A program made the translations under genes and the position numbers. Positions 9,450-18,322 of a DNA stretch of 64,000 bases are shown here, piece by piece. The stretch lies in assembly GCF_000803315.1 (NCBI RefSeq), contig NZ_JRMH01000001.1, positions 4,004,674 to 4,068,673 on the forward strand, given 5' to 3'. The notes beneath the pieces are model-generated. The model saw nothing but the letters and a program-made list of their open reading frames with translations, did not search any database and had not been told where the DNA came from. The DNA is from Pectobacterium actinidiae (GTDB lineage Bacteria > Pseudomonadota > Gammaproteobacteria > Enterobacterales > Enterobacteriaceae). Position 1 is the first letter of the stretch; each line of letters starts with the position of its first letter.

Positions 9450-9695
9450 TAACGTTTTCCTTGTTCAGCAAGCCATCTTTTTTCACGATGATTTTGCACA
9501 GATAGGTGACAGACTGGCGAAAGGAGGAATAAAGAGGCGACTGACGTAATACGGCTATCAACGATGCCAACCCCACGATAACTCCCCATTATTTAATCTA
9601 TTACGCCTCTTATCGTCTGAGGGCAGTTTGATTATTCAGCGTTTGCATGTGGCAAAAAAGCGATTTATCTTGGTATAAATCTGTCAAATTTCATC

Positions 9696-10586
9696 GTGTA
9701 TATGAAAATTCCTTCGTTAGCCTCTTTTCGCTTCTTTGAAGCGGCCGCACAAACCGGTAGCTTTGTTAAAGCCGCCGAGTCCCTGCATGTCACGCATGGT
9801 GCCGTCAGCAGGCAGATCAGATTGCTGGAAGAGGCGCTGGGGGTTGAATTATTTGAACGACGCAACCGCGCGATCTTTTTAAACGCAGCAGGACGTTCTT
9901 TGCATACGGTCACGCAGTCCGTTTTTGAACAGCTCGAAGGCGCGGTTTATCGGTTACAGCAAAGTGCACAGGGTGACGTGCTGACGCTGTCATGTGAGCC
10001 CACGATTGCCATGAAATGGCTGATTCCACGGCTGCCGGCGTTTAATCAGGCACATCCGGATATCAAACTTCATCTGGTGGCTGCGGGCGGGCCTATTGAT
10101 TTTGTGCGTAGCGGCGTTGACCTCGCACTGCGGCGTGATGATTTTCACTGGGAACCGCAAACGCATGCGGTAAAGGTGTGTGACGAATGGATGGGGCCGG
10201 TCAGCCGTGACAAAACCGAGCGCAAAAACAGTCTGGAGGGAATGCGTTTGCTGTATACCGGAACGCGACCGAAAGCGTGGACAACCTGGCAACGGCAGAC
10301 ACACGTGTCACTCAAAGGCAGCACCAGAGCGGACTATGAGCACTTTTATCTGTGTATTCAGGCGGCCGTCTCGGGATTAGGCATAGCAATGGCCTCTTTC
10401 CTGATGGTACAAGACGAGATTGCGAACGAGCAACTGCATGCACCGTATGGATTTGCGCGGGATGGGTCTGCCTATTATCTGTTATCGCCCATCCCCCTTG
10501 AGCAAGATGAAAAATATATACGATTTCATACCTGGCTAATGCAGGAAGTGTCCACCGGCCTTTCCGGGGTCGAGAATGCTTGTTAA
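9696..10586 (+). CDS. LysR family regulator, GcvA-like
   Basis: This 296-residue protein has the N-terminal winged HTH of LysR regulators (SLASFRFFEAAAQTGSFVKA, then LHVTHGAVSRQIRLLE) and a substrate-binding domain with VDLALRR and the C-terminal GLGIAMA pattern. The HTH resembles the GcvA/AmpR branch. An ATG two codons downstream (9702) is an equally good start. It is divergent from the LysE exporter and 18 bp upstream of an MFS gene on the same strand, so it may be co-transcribed with the latter and control either or both. The inducer is unknown. Confidence 0.9.
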   Translation: MYMKIPSLASFRFFEAAAQTGSFVKAAESLHVTHGAVSRQIRLLEEALGVELFERRNRAIFLNAAGRSLHTVTQSVFEQLEGAVYRLQQSAQGDVLTLSCEPTIAMKWLIPRLPAFNQAHPDIKLHLVAAGGPIDFVRSGVDLALRRDDFHWEPQTHAVKVCDEWMGPVSRDKTERKNSLEGMRLLYTGTRPKAWTTWQRQTHVSLKGSTRADYEHFYLCIQAAVSGLGIAMASFLMVQDEIANEQLHAPYGFARDGSAYYLLSPIPLEQDEKYIRFHTWLMQEVSTGLSGVENAC

Positions 10587-10604
10587 ACCCGCACTGGAAG
10601 TACA

Positions 10605-11771
10605 ATGACAGCACATTCCCGTGAATCCAATTTCACGACACTGAACATGATTATCGCCGCCTCACTCGTGGGATTGGTGACAGGGTACACACTGCCGCTG
10701 ATCAGCCTGAAGCTGGCCGAGCACGGGCACAGCACAGCGACGCTCGGTATTCTGGCGGCCCTTCCCGCGGCAGGGATGATGCTATCCTCTTTCGTTACGC
10801 CGTGGCTCAGCCGCCACCTGCACGTCCGCTATCTGTTATCCGGCAGCCTGATTATTCTGGCGGCCTCAACCGTTGCCTCATTCCTGCTGTCACACCCTGT
10901 CTCGCTCATTTTACCCCGCCTGTTAACCGGGCTGGCGTCGGGGGTTTTGGTGGTGCTGGGAGAAACCTGGGTTACCAGCCGGGCTTCAGACAAACACAAA
11001 GCGACGCTGACAGGGCTGTATGCCTCCGTTTTCACCGGATGTCAGTTGATAGGGCCGCTGCTGATTGCCGCGGGCGAGAATATTCAAACCTATGCCCTGT
11101 GGCTGATTTGTGGCCTATCCGCCGCGTGTGCGTTCATGCTGAGGAACTGCGCCAGTATGGTTCGAGCGGATGAACAGTCCTCGACGTCTTATCGGGATCT
11201 TATCCCTTTTCTTCCGGCAATCGCCTCTGGCGTGCTCTGCTTCTCCTTCTTCGATGCCAGCATACTTGCGCTCTTTCCGCTTTACGGCATGGAACAAGGC
11301 TTAGACGAAAAATCCGCGATATTGCTGGTTACACTCATTTTTCTGGGCGATGCCGTCTTTCAGACGCCGATTGGCTGGCTGGCAGACAAATGCGGCATCA
11401 TAAAAACCCACATCAGCTGCGGCATCCTGTTCTGTGTAATGCTGGTATTGATCACTTTCTCATCCTCCTCCCCTGCACTTCTGGTTCCCGTCTGTATCGC
11501 ACTGGGCGCAGCGGCTGGCGGGCTTTACACGCTATCTCTGGTTCGGGCGGGTCAGAAATTTGCCGGTCAGCGGCTAATTGTGATGAATTCACTGCTGGGG
11601 CTGGTGTGGTCTGCGGGCAGTATCTGCGGGCCGCTGTTCTCTGGTACAGCCATTACGTTCTACGGTTACGACGGTCTCATCGTCACCTTATTGTTAACCG
11701 GCGTGCTGTTTGTCGGCATACAGGGCGTATTAAGAAAAGAACGCGTATCACGTTCGCTGGGTGAAGAGTGA
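10605..11771 (+). CDS. MFS transporter, YcaD-like
   Basis: The 388-residue product shows about twelve hydrophobic segments. The first-half signature includes RLLTGLASGVLVVLGETWVTSRA, and the second half contains PIGWLADKCG, a version of the MFS loop 8-9 motif. The pattern is that of the YcaD/UMF-like branch of the major facilitator superfamily. Its substrate is unknown. It starts 18 bp after the LysR gene and converges on the ABC operon, with a shared hairpin at 11782-11815. Confidence 0.88.
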   Translation: MTAHSRESNFTTLNMIIAASLVGLVTGYTLPLISLKLAEHGHSTATLGILAALPAAGMMLSSFVTPWLSRHLHVRYLLSGSLIILAASTVASFLLSHPVSLILPRLLTGLASGVLVVLGETWVTSRASDKHKATLTGLYASVFTGCQLIGPLLIAAGENIQTYALWLICGLSAACAFMLRNCASMVRADEQSSTSYRDLIPFLPAIASGVLCFSFFDASILALFPLYGMEQGLDEKSAILLVTLIFLGDAVFQTPIGWLADKCGIIKTHISCGILFCVMLVLITFSSSSPALLVPVCIALGAAAGGLYTLSLVRAGQKFAGQRLIVMNSLLGLVWSAGSICGPLFSGTAITFYGYDGLIVTLLLTGVLFVGIQGVLRKERVSRSLGEE

Positions 11772-11781
11772 ATATAACATT

Positions 11782-11815
11782 AGGCTCACCAAGCCAGCGA
11801 CGGCCTGGTGAGCCT
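11782..11815. terminator. hairpin between convergent MFS and ABC genes
   Basis: AGGCTCACCA (11782-11791) and TGGTGAGCCT (11806-11815) form a perfect 10-bp stem with a 14-base loop, 11 bp after the MFS stop and 26 bp from the ABC stop. The leftward transcript then reads AATGTTATATT, so it is a better terminator for the ABC operon. Confidence 0.6.
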
Positions 11816-11840
11816 GAAATAGATACGGCAGATGGGCGGC

Positions 11841-12659
11841 TTATGCAGCCATTTCGCGTTTGAACACCTCCAGCGTGTGCGCCTTGACGCGAATAAACTC
11901 AGGATCGCTCATCGCCTCCGCACCGCGTGGACGCGCTAAATCAAACGGAACAATCTCCGACACCGTCGTTGGCCGACGCGTCAACAGCAAGATTTCATCC
12001 GCCAGAAACACCGCGTCTTCTAAATCATGCGACACGATGACCATCGTCACGCCGGTCGCCAACTGAACCTCTTGCAGCTTGTCGCGGATGAACAGCGTCA
12101 TTTCGAAATCCAGCGCGGAGAACGGTTCATCCAAAAACATCACCTCAGGCCCCGTCGCCAGCGCCCGCATGATACAGACCGTCTGCTGCTGTCCGCCGGA
12201 AAGTTCATACGGATAACGCTGGAGATCGAAGCGAATATCAAACATCGCGATCAGTTCATCCATCCGCGTCTGCACATCGTGTTTGCTCATCCCGCTACGC
12301 ACCAGCGGATAGGCAATATTCTTCCAGGCGCTCATCCAGGGGAAAAGCGCATCACGATAGTTTTGAAACACATAGCCAATTCGGGTTTCCGCCAACGTTT
12401 TACCGTCAAACAGGATATCGCCGCTATCGACGGGAATCAGCCCAGCAATCATGTTCATCAGCGTCGATTTACCACAGCCGTTCGGCCCGAAAATCGACAC
12501 GATCTTGCCGCGCGGTAAATCCAGATTCAGATCGGTATAGAGCGGCTGCCCCGCGAACGACTTGTTCAAGCCGCGAATAGTGACGTGGGTGTTCGGTGCT
12601 GGATAAGGCGGCAACGCGGTATCCAGTTTTTCCACTTGTGCGGTACGAGATGTCATCAT
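11841..12659 (-). CDS. ABC transporter ATPase, nitrate/sulfonate/taurine type
   Basis: The 272-residue ATPase has Walker A GPNGCGKST (residues 58-66), a Q-loop at YVFQNYRDALFPW, signature LSGGQ (153-157, followed by QQ), Walker B VMFLDEP and the switch His in VIVSHDLEDA. The FQNYRDALFPW and DEPFSALD segments are typical of the SsuB/TauB/NrtD group. It powers import through the permease encoded just upstream, whose last codon overlaps this start (ATGA). The substrate is discussed under the binding protein at 13436. Confidence 0.93.
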   Translation of the reverse strand: MMTSRTAQVEKLDTALPPYPAPNTHVTIRGLNKSFAGQPLYTDLNLDLPRGKIVSIFGPNGCGKSTLMNMIAGLIPVDSGDILFDGKTLAETRIGYVFQNYRDALFPWMSAWKNIAYPLVRSGMSKHDVQTRMDELIAMFDIRFDLQRYPYELSGGQQQTVCIMRALATGPEVMFLDEPFSALDFEMTLFIRDKLQEVQLATGVTMVIVSHDLEDAVFLADEILLLTRRPTTVSEIVPFDLARPRGAEAMSDPEFIRVKAHTLEVFKREMAA

Positions 12660-13420
12660 GCTTTGCCACTCCAGTGAACAATTCGTTTTTCTACCACCAA
12701 AAACAATACGTTAAGCAGATACCCCAGTGCGCCCGTAATCAGGATAGAGGCGTACATATCCCGAATATTGAACACCTGCTGCGCATCGATGATGCGATGC
12801 CCTAGCCCCGTTTCCGAACCAATAAACATCTCCGCGACAATCACGATCACCAGCGCCATCGACACGCCGGTGCGCAGGCCGACAAAGGTTTGCGCCAGAC
12901 TTTCCAGCAGCATGATGTCTTTAAAAATATGCCAGCGGGAAATCCCCATGACCTGCGCCGCCATCAGACGGGTTTTCTTGGCATTCATCACGCCATACGC
13001 GCTGTTGAACAGAATCACCAGCACGGCCGCAAAGGCCGAAATCGCAATTTTATTCGCGTCGGTGATACCGAAAATCAGCAAAAATAGCGGGATCAGCGCT
13101 GACGATGGCGTAGAACGGAAGAAGTCGATCAGAAACTCCAGGCTGCGGTAAATCTTTTCATTGCTGCCCAAAATAACGCCGAGCGGCACGCCAATCAGCG
13201 CGGCAAAGCCAAATGCAGCGAGTGTACGGTATAGCGTCGCACCGATATCCGTACGCATGCTCGCATCCGCGAAGGACTGGAACATATAGCTCAACGTATC
13301 GACCGGCGACGGTAATAAAATGGGGTTCAGCCATTTCGCGCTGACCGCCAACTGCCAAAAAAGAAACAGCAGAATCGGGCCGACGGCGGGTAATAATTTA
13401 GACGTCCAGTGCTGACGCAT
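12656..13420 (-). CDS. ABC transporter permease, TauC/SsuC-like
   Basis: This 254-residue inner-membrane permease has about six hydrophobic segments. The BPD_transp_1 EAA loop (AAQVMGISRWHIFKDIMLLES) contacts the ATPase. Family hallmarks include FFRSTPSSALIPLFLLIFGI, which corresponds to the R(S/P)xPxxAxxPL motif of the SsuC/TauC group, and GLRTGVSMALVIVIVAEMF. It lies 15 bp after the binding-protein gene and overlaps the ATPase gene by 4 bases. Confidence 0.93.
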   Translation of the reverse strand: MRQHWTSKLLPAVGPILLFLFWQLAVSAKWLNPILLPSPVDTLSYMFQSFADASMRTDIGATLYRTLAAFGFAALIGVPLGVILGSNEKIYRSLEFLIDFFRSTPSSALIPLFLLIFGITDANKIAISAFAAVLVILFNSAYGVMNAKKTRLMAAQVMGISRWHIFKDIMLLESLAQTFVGLRTGVSMALVIVIVAEMFIGSETGLGHRIIDAQQVFNIRDMYASILITGALGYLLNVLFLVVEKRIVHWSGKA

Positions 13421-13435
13421 AATCGAGTACCTCCC

Positions 13436-14455
13436 TTAAGGCTGATAAATCAGGCTGCTGACGTCCACCGGTTCCCGGAAGATCTTTCTTTCGGTGAACA
13501 CGTCATAAAACTTCTGGAACCACGCCAGATTGTCGCCTTTTAGCTCGTCATACATGACAAACCCCGGCAATGGCACCTCTTTACTCAGTTCGGCCTCAAT
13601 GCTGGTGTAACCCGTGATGTGCTCGCGGGCAGCCTCTGGGTTCTGCTGAATAAACTGCACCGATTTGGCATAGGCCTGCGTGAAGCGTTTTGCATCCGCC
13701 GCACGACTATCGATAAAACCGCTATTTAACGCTGCCGCACCACCAAACCACGGTGCATCGGGATTACCGAGCACATAGCGTGAGATCACGCCCGTTTCCA
13801 AGGTACGCGACAGTCCTTTCAACCGCCCCACCGTTCCCGTCGGTTCCAGCGTATAAACCCCGTCAATCTGACCCGCGGCCAGCGCTGCCACATGTTGCCC
13901 GACTGGCAATTCCGTCACACGCAGCTCATCCGCCGTAAAGCCATTTTTCTCCAGAATAATTTTGGTCATCACCACATTCTGAATACCCGGTCCACAGGCG
14001 ATGCGTTTGCCTTTCAGCTCTGCGATACTTTTTACGTCGCTGTTTAACGGCACCAGAAATTCATCCAATACCATCTGATGATTAGAAGGATTCGAGCAAA
14101 TGATCTTGAACAGGCCGGGTGAAGTAATCGCGCCTAATCCCAATGCGCCGGTGGCCGTACCGTTGGCGCAGCCATGTATACGCCCCGTGATCATCCCTTC
14201 GACAATCTGTTGCGGGCTAGCGAATTTCACCGCTCGCACATTCAGCCCAACCTCTTTGAAAAAGCCCCGCTCAACCCCCACATATAACGGCAAGCCGCCC
14301 ACAATCGGCCAGTAACCAATGCGAATTTCTTCACCTTCGGCAGCAAAAGCCATTCCCGGCAGCAAGCTACTTAGCGTCAATGCACTCGCGCTAATGGCTG
14401 ACCATTGCATTAACTGCCTGCGTTTACGATCGATCTTGTCATTGTTATTTTTCAT
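13436..14455 (-). CDS. ABC transporter substrate-binding protein, NMT1/SsuA-like
   Basis: The 339-residue periplasmic protein has a signal peptide of 38 residues. Its n-region DRKRRQLMQ followed by a mild hydrophobic core (SALTLSSLLPGMAFA) resembles a twin-arginine signal, though the +2 Phe of the consensus is Leu. The mature protein has the NMT1/SsuA fold pattern (IRIGYWPIVGGLPLYVGVERGFF, EGMITGRIHG, KGKRIACGPG). Such proteins bind sulfonates, nitrate, bicarbonate or pyrimidine/thiamine precursors. No sulfonatase or nitrate reductase gene is nearby to decide. It is the first gene of a three-gene leftward operon, and its upstream region holds a near-palindrome at 14541-14558. Confidence 0.9.
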   Translation of the reverse strand: MKNNNDKIDRKRRQLMQWSAISASALTLSSLLPGMAFAAEGEEIRIGYWPIVGGLPLYVGVERGFFKEVGLNVRAVKFASPQQIVEGMITGRIHGCANGTATGALGLGAITSPGLFKIICSNPSNHQMVLDEFLVPLNSDVKSIAELKGKRIACGPGIQNVVMTKIILEKNGFTADELRVTELPVGQHVAALAAGQIDGVYTLEPTGTVGRLKGLSRTLETGVISRYVLGNPDAPWFGGAAALNSGFIDSRAADAKRFTQAYAKSVQFIQQNPEAAREHITGYTSIEAELSKEVPLPGFVMYDELKGDNLAWFQKFYDVFTERKIFREPVDVSSLIYQP

Positions 14456-14540
14456 GGTGTTTCCCCTTCAACGGTGAGCTAACAACAGCCAATAACCCTC
14501 AGCCTGAAAAAACCGATCAGGTCGATTTCCTGAATCGATC

Positions 14541-14558
14541 CATCTTGTACACAAGATG
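14541..14558. promoter_or_regulatory. candidate operator upstream of the ABC operon
   Basis: CATCTTGT (14541-14548) and ACAAGATG (14551-14558) form an exact 8-bp inverted repeat around a central AC, 86 bp upstream of the binding-protein start. The core cTTGTacACAAg resembles sites of GntR-family regulators. It lies in the 337-bp gap between two divergent genes, so it could act on either. Confidence 0.45.
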
Positions 14559-14792
14559 GTATGTAAGACTAAGCACAGGTCATGCCATGTTTACCGACAC
14601 CCTAAAATCCCAGTAAACACGCCGATCCGACTGCGTTAGCGCACCAAAAAAAAGCAAAACGTTACAAAAATGCATTACGAGTGATGCAGAGTGATTAACC
14701 GCCAGTACATCGTCTTCTTGCTGAAGCAGACAAATGTGGCATCATAAAAAACCACATCAGAGGCGATACTCTTTTCTACGTTAGGGATTGTC

Positions 14793-16433
14793 ATGCCAAT
14801 CATCCACACGGACGTTTTATCCATCGATTTCCCCCCGAGTTTTACTTCCGTTGAGCAAATCGGACAGGGTGCGCTCGGCCAGTATTCCACTGACGACAGT
14901 CTCGTCGTGCTGGATATTTATCCGGTCGACAGGGAATTACTACACAAAACAGAAACGGGACAGACCGAGCGATATCGCACCTTCTGCGGAAAAATTTATG
15001 GAAATCTCACCTGGCTTGAAGAAAAAACACTAGCCCTTGAAAACTACAACGCATTGTTAATGACGGCCGAAGGGGTTTACGGCTTCGCTTACCTGTTCGC
15101 GTTTATCCGCTTAACTGACACAGTTTGCCTTTTCGCTGGGGGATACTGCCCGCAGGAGCAGCAACAAGAGCACTTCATCACAATAGAAACCGCGCTGCGC
15201 AGCTTGCGAATTGTCACTGCCACACCAGAAACGGCATTGCACAGCCACCTAAAAGCGAAGGGAGCAGAGGCGGATACCGCACAAGACAACGAGGTTCAGA
15301 TTAACGTCGCAGAGACACCAGCCTACCCTCCTATAATCCAAGATCCTGCTCTACTCCCGTTGCTGGCAGAGCATTCTCCACAGCGACAGCACCTCATGAA
15401 TACGTTGCTCTCGGCTGACCCCATCATCCCCATCGCCGATGCCGTGGCTGGCACCTTACGCAGTAGCATCGACTTCTATCATGGTGCAGAAGACGATCAC
15501 AGCGCGCTGGGCAATCATCGGCTGGGTGGCCTGCCGGATTTGCCTGTCGATATCCCTTACCCTTGTGTCAGTGTCGCCAAAGACACGCTGCTCGAATACG
15601 AGGAGTGCTGGCAAGAAGGTGAAGACGAAAAAGACGTGTGCATTTTCCCCTGGGACGATGTCACACAGACCTATCGTGTACCGCTGGAATTTATTGCGCA
15701 GGTAGACTGCCGAGATTTAGCCCCATTGCAGGATTATCTGCCACGCGAAGGCTCATTATTCTTCTTTCTGGAATGTGGAAGCAGCCCTCTAACGACCAGA
15801 GGAAAGGTGATTTATGTGCAGGATGTCGCAAGTCTGTGCAGCGGCACGCGCTTTGCAGACCTTGCTTTCAATGATGAGAAGACGCTCGGGCAAAAACCCG
15901 CTTTTACACTGCATCCCAGAGCCAGCATCACCGTACCCAGTTTTTACGCATTGCGTCAAAACCCCCATCTTGGCTCCATACTCTGCTCACGCCTGAGTCT
16001 GGAACAGCAGGCGGCGCTGGACGATGATGCATTCGACCATGCGTTATCCAATCTCGGCTTCGCACAATATTACGCCTGGCAGTTGCGGCAACTGGGCGCA
16101 TTCAATCTGTTGCCTGATAGCAACGCGAATAAAGAGCAACTCGCCTGGATGATCGACAAGAACATGCTGCCATCGAACTTTCCACTTGATGCCCCACTGC
16201 CTGAATATCAGGGGATTGCCCGAGTCAACGGTTGTGGCTTCAGCCAGCATGAATTACCAGAGTTGCAGGCAGCACAGAAGTTAGGTGGCGAAGCACAAGA
16301 CTGGTTGGTGCTGTTTCAGGTCTGTCTGGATGGACAATTTCAGTGGGATGACGGCACGCTGAACTTCATCATTCATCGTACCGACCTCGCAGCCCAGCGC
16401 TTCGATCGGGTATTTATGGTCTGCGATTACTGA
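14793..16433 (+). CDS. DUF1963 (YwqG-like) protein with an N-terminal DcrB/DUF1795-like domain
   Basis: The 546-residue protein appears to be a two-domain fusion. Residues 1-145 read like the DUF1795/DcrB fold seen in type VI secretion-associated proteins and immunity factors (DFPPSFTSVEQIGQGALGQY, FRLTDT-like core, ETALRSLRIV). A charged linker (about 150-190) follows. Residues about 200-546 match DUF1963/YwqG: NHRLGGLPDLPVDIPYP, then PLEFIAQVDCRDL, EGSLFFFLE, WLVLFQVCLDGQFQWDDGTLNFII. YwqG-like proteins are cytosolic and of unknown function, often near toxin or immunity genes. No signal peptide is present. It is divergent from the ABC operon and lies 186 bp before the toxin-antitoxin pair. 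Confidence 0.75.
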   Translation: MPIIHTDVLSIDFPPSFTSVEQIGQGALGQYSTDDSLVVLDIYPVDRELLHKTETGQTERYRTFCGKIYGNLTWLEEKTLALENYNALLMTAEGVYGFAYLFAFIRLTDTVCLFAGGYCPQEQQQEHFITIETALRSLRIVTATPETALHSHLKAKGAEADTAQDNEVQINVAETPAYPPIIQDPALLPLLAEHSPQRQHLMNTLLSADPIIPIADAVAGTLRSSIDFYHGAEDDHSALGNHRLGGLPDLPVDIPYPCVSVAKDTLLEYEECWQEGEDEKDVCIFPWDDVTQTYRVPLEFIAQVDCRDLAPLQDYLPREGSLFFFLECGSSPLTTRGKVIYVQDVASLCSGTRFADLAFNDEKTLGQKPAFTLHPRASITVPSFYALRQNPHLGSILCSRLSLEQQAALDDDAFDHALSNLGFAQYYAWQLRQLGAFNLLPDSNANKEQLAWMIDKNMLPSNFPLDAPLPEYQGIARVNGCGFSQHELPELQAAQKLGGEAQDWLVLFQVCLDGQFQWDDGTLNFIIHRTDLAAQRFDRVFMVCDY

Positions 16434-16512
16434 GGACGTGCATTTCATGAAAACAGTCGCAGAGACAAGACATGCCTATGTTGCGGGCTACCGCAAGAAA
16501 ATAGATTGCGCA

Positions 16513-16531
16513 TTGCGACAATTTGTCGCAA
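16513..16531. promoter_or_regulatory. inverted repeat before the toxin-antitoxin pair
   Basis: TTGCGACA (16513-16520) and TGTCGCAA (16524-16531) form a perfect 8-bp inverted repeat with a 3-base centre, 88 bp before the antitoxin ATG. Antitoxins commonly bind such sites to autoregulate. It could instead be the 3' hairpin of the preceding gene, although its loop is too short to fold well. Confidence 0.45.
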
Positions 16532-16618
16532 AATGAAATCCGTAGTGCGTCGAAAGGTGACGTATCATTGAAACCACCACTAAAAGGCTGTGGTGACTAC
16601 ATTATGGAGTACCGAAAT

Positions 16619-16855
16619 ATGGCAACAAGCATCCGCCTGGATGATGATTTTGTTGAAGAGGTGAAAGTGCATGCTGAGGCAATGAGCCGAAGTGTGCCAA
16701 AGCAAATAGAGTACTGGGCTAAAATTGGTCGTATTGCTGAGGATAACCCTGAATTACCTTTTTCCTTCATCAACGAAATCCTGCTGGCGAAATCAGAAAT
16801 CGACAATGGAAGAATGACAAAATATGTGCGCAGAAGAGACAGGGAAAAATCTTGA
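16619..16855 (+). CDS. ParD-like antitoxin
   Basis: The 78-residue product begins ATSIRLDDDFVEEVKVHAEA, a ribbon-helix-helix DNA-binding segment, and continues with SRSVPKQIEYWAKIGRIAEDNPELP, the signature of the ParD-like antitoxin family. The ATG at 16619 is preferred because GGAG stands 8-9 bases before it; in-frame ATGs lie further upstream. It overlaps the toxin gene by 32 bases, the usual tight coupling of these modules. It would neutralise the RelE-like toxin and repress the pair. Confidence 0.88.
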   Translation: MATSIRLDDDFVEEVKVHAEAMSRSVPKQIEYWAKIGRIAEDNPELPFSFINEILLAKSEIDNGRMTKYVRRRDREKS

Positions 16856-17153
16856 GATATATCAGTCACGCCGTTTTGAGAAAAAATTTGCATCTCTGAC
16901 AGAACAAGAACAGAAAACCGTCGATGAGCAGATTGAACTTATCATTGATGAACCTGAGCTTGGTGAGCGAAAAAAGGGTGATCTGAATTATCTTTGGGTA
17001 CATAAATTTTATATGAGTAACCAGCAATATCTCCTGAGTTATAGCTGGGTTGACGCTAAACTTGAAATATATTTATTGAGCCTCGGCTCACATGAAAATT
17101 TCTATGATGATCAAAAGCGTCACAGAAAAGCTGACCTGAAGCTAATTAAATAA
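16824..17153 (+). CDS. RelE/ParE superfamily toxin
   Basis: The 109-residue basic protein has the RelE/ParE fold pattern: an N-terminal beta-alpha-alpha segment (IYQSRRFEKKFASLTEQEQKTV), then strands (GDLNYLWVHKFYMSNQQYLLSYSW, KLEIYLLSLGSHENFYDDQKR). The HENFY(D/R)D(L/Q)KR ending is common in toxins paired with ParD-like antitoxins. Expected action is inhibition of translation or of gyrase; the sequence does not decide which. The start overlaps the antitoxin end, with GGAAG about 11 bases before it. Confidence 0.85.
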   Translation: MCAEETGKNLEIYQSRRFEKKFASLTEQEQKTVDEQIELIIDEPELGERKKGDLNYLWVHKFYMSNQQYLLSYSWVDAKLEIYLLSLGSHENFYDDQKRHRKADLKLIK

Positions 17154-17217
17154 CCAATATCAGTCATTCATTTTATCTTAAGCGATTTTCTTGTTCAGGA
17201 AATGGCTAAGCAGAGTG

Positions 17218-17259
17218 CGACGACAACCCAAAGCGAATTAATCGTGGTGATTGTCGTCG
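17218..17259. terminator. inverted repeat between convergent toxin and phosphatase genes
   Basis: CGACGACAA (17218-17226) and TTGTCGTCG (17251-17259) are perfect 9-base inverted arms with a 24-base loop between the rightward toxin and the leftward HAD gene. There is no U-tract on either side, so a terminator role is tentative. Confidence 0.35.
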
Positions 17260-17277
17260 ATGCTGCGTGATATAGGC

Positions 17278-17973
17278 TCAAGACCTGGCGCTGATCTGCG
17301 TGAACACATCTTGTAGCGTTGCGGCCTCGTAGGTTGGCGTAATATCCGAATCATTAGCGGCTCCGCCTGCATTGAACCAGCAACTGTCTATGCCGTACAG
17401 GTTCGCCCCAAGGATATCGGCATCAAGCCTGTCACCAACAATGACCGCCTCGGCTTTTTTGAACGAGCTGAATTTTCTGGCGGAGAACTCGAAGAAACGC
17501 GCATCCGGCTTGGCGAATCCGCAAGCCTCAGAGGTGGCGACGAACGAGAGCCAATCTGTAAGACCCGAGTTCGCCACTCGCTTCGCCTGCACATACTCTA
17601 TGCCATTGGTAATAATGCCAACTTCACCGATCTCGGCAAGCGCTTCACAGATCTGAACCGCCCCATCCACCAACACCACCGTCTCAGGCAGGCATTCCAG
17701 ATAGAGATTACTTGCTTTGTGGGGATCGATATCGATGCTATGCAGGGAGAACGTGCGACGGAAGCGTTCTACTTTCAGCAGATCTTTGGTGATTTCTCCC
17801 TTCTCAAACTCGCTCCATAGCTGGGAATTCTCACGCTGGTAATCTGCAAACAGGGTCGTATTTTCAATATCGACACCAAGATTCGTCAGCGTACGCGCAA
17901 ACGAAAGACGCTCGGAGGCTTTGAAATCCAATAACGTGTCATCAAGGTCAAACAGGAAATGGCGGTATTTCAT
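17278..17973 (-). CDS. HAD-superfamily phosphatase, YjjG-like nucleotidase
   Basis: The 231-residue protein carries all HAD motifs: motif I FDLDDTLLDF (residues 9-18, nucleophile Asp9), motif II IITNG, motif III lysine in GFAKPDARFFE, motif IV VGDRLDADILGA. Length and the LFADYQRENSQLWSEFEKGEIT cap segment fit the YjjG/YfnB group, which dephosphorylates nucleoside 5'-monophosphates including non-canonical ones. It is monocistronic and converges with the toxin gene. Confidence 0.9.
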   Translation of the reverse strand: MKYRHFLFDLDDTLLDFKASERLSFARTLTNLGVDIENTTLFADYQRENSQLWSEFEKGEITKDLLKVERFRRTFSLHSIDIDPHKASNLYLECLPETVVLVDGAVQICEALAEIGEVGIITNGIEYVQAKRVANSGLTDWLSFVATSEACGFAKPDARFFEFSARKFSSFKKAEAVIVGDRLDADILGANLYGIDSCWFNAGGAANDSDITPTYEAATLQDVFTQISARS

Positions 17974-18100
17974 AAATGTTAGTTACCCGGAATTAAATAA
18001 TTGCTTTGTCGGAAACGAATTGTGCCGTTCGGGCTATATTTCTTTTTTACAATGCTATAAAACTTATTGTTTAGCAAATGGCATCGTTGCGCCTATCTTT

Positions 18101-18322
18101 GACTTTTATTTTTCGGACGATAAGAAAGAAGGAGCCGTTATTGTAGAAGATTCGATCGTCATTCGTTTCAATCAATAAAGTAAAAAAGGGCAATACTCCG
18201 TTGCCACTGTTGAAAGCGATTTTAGCGAATCCCCACGGTTCGGGCAGGTGTCAACCAATGCGGTTAAAAAGACCCTGCACGCCTATGACTATGGTTTACG
18301 TCTCTCAAGATCGATATCCTGA
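18101..18322 (+). pseudogene. possible broken coding remnant
   Basis: One frame reads protein-like on both sides of an in-frame stop at 18176-18178. Before it is DDKKEGAVIVEDSIVIRFNQ; after it, ending at a TGA at 18320-18322, is a 47-codon stretch containing GQYSVATVESDFSESPRFG and LHAYDYGLRLSRSIS. No start codon or ribosome site fits the downstream part. I do not recognise the parent gene. The rest of the 464-bp gap at 17974-18437 shows nothing else. Confidence 0.25.
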
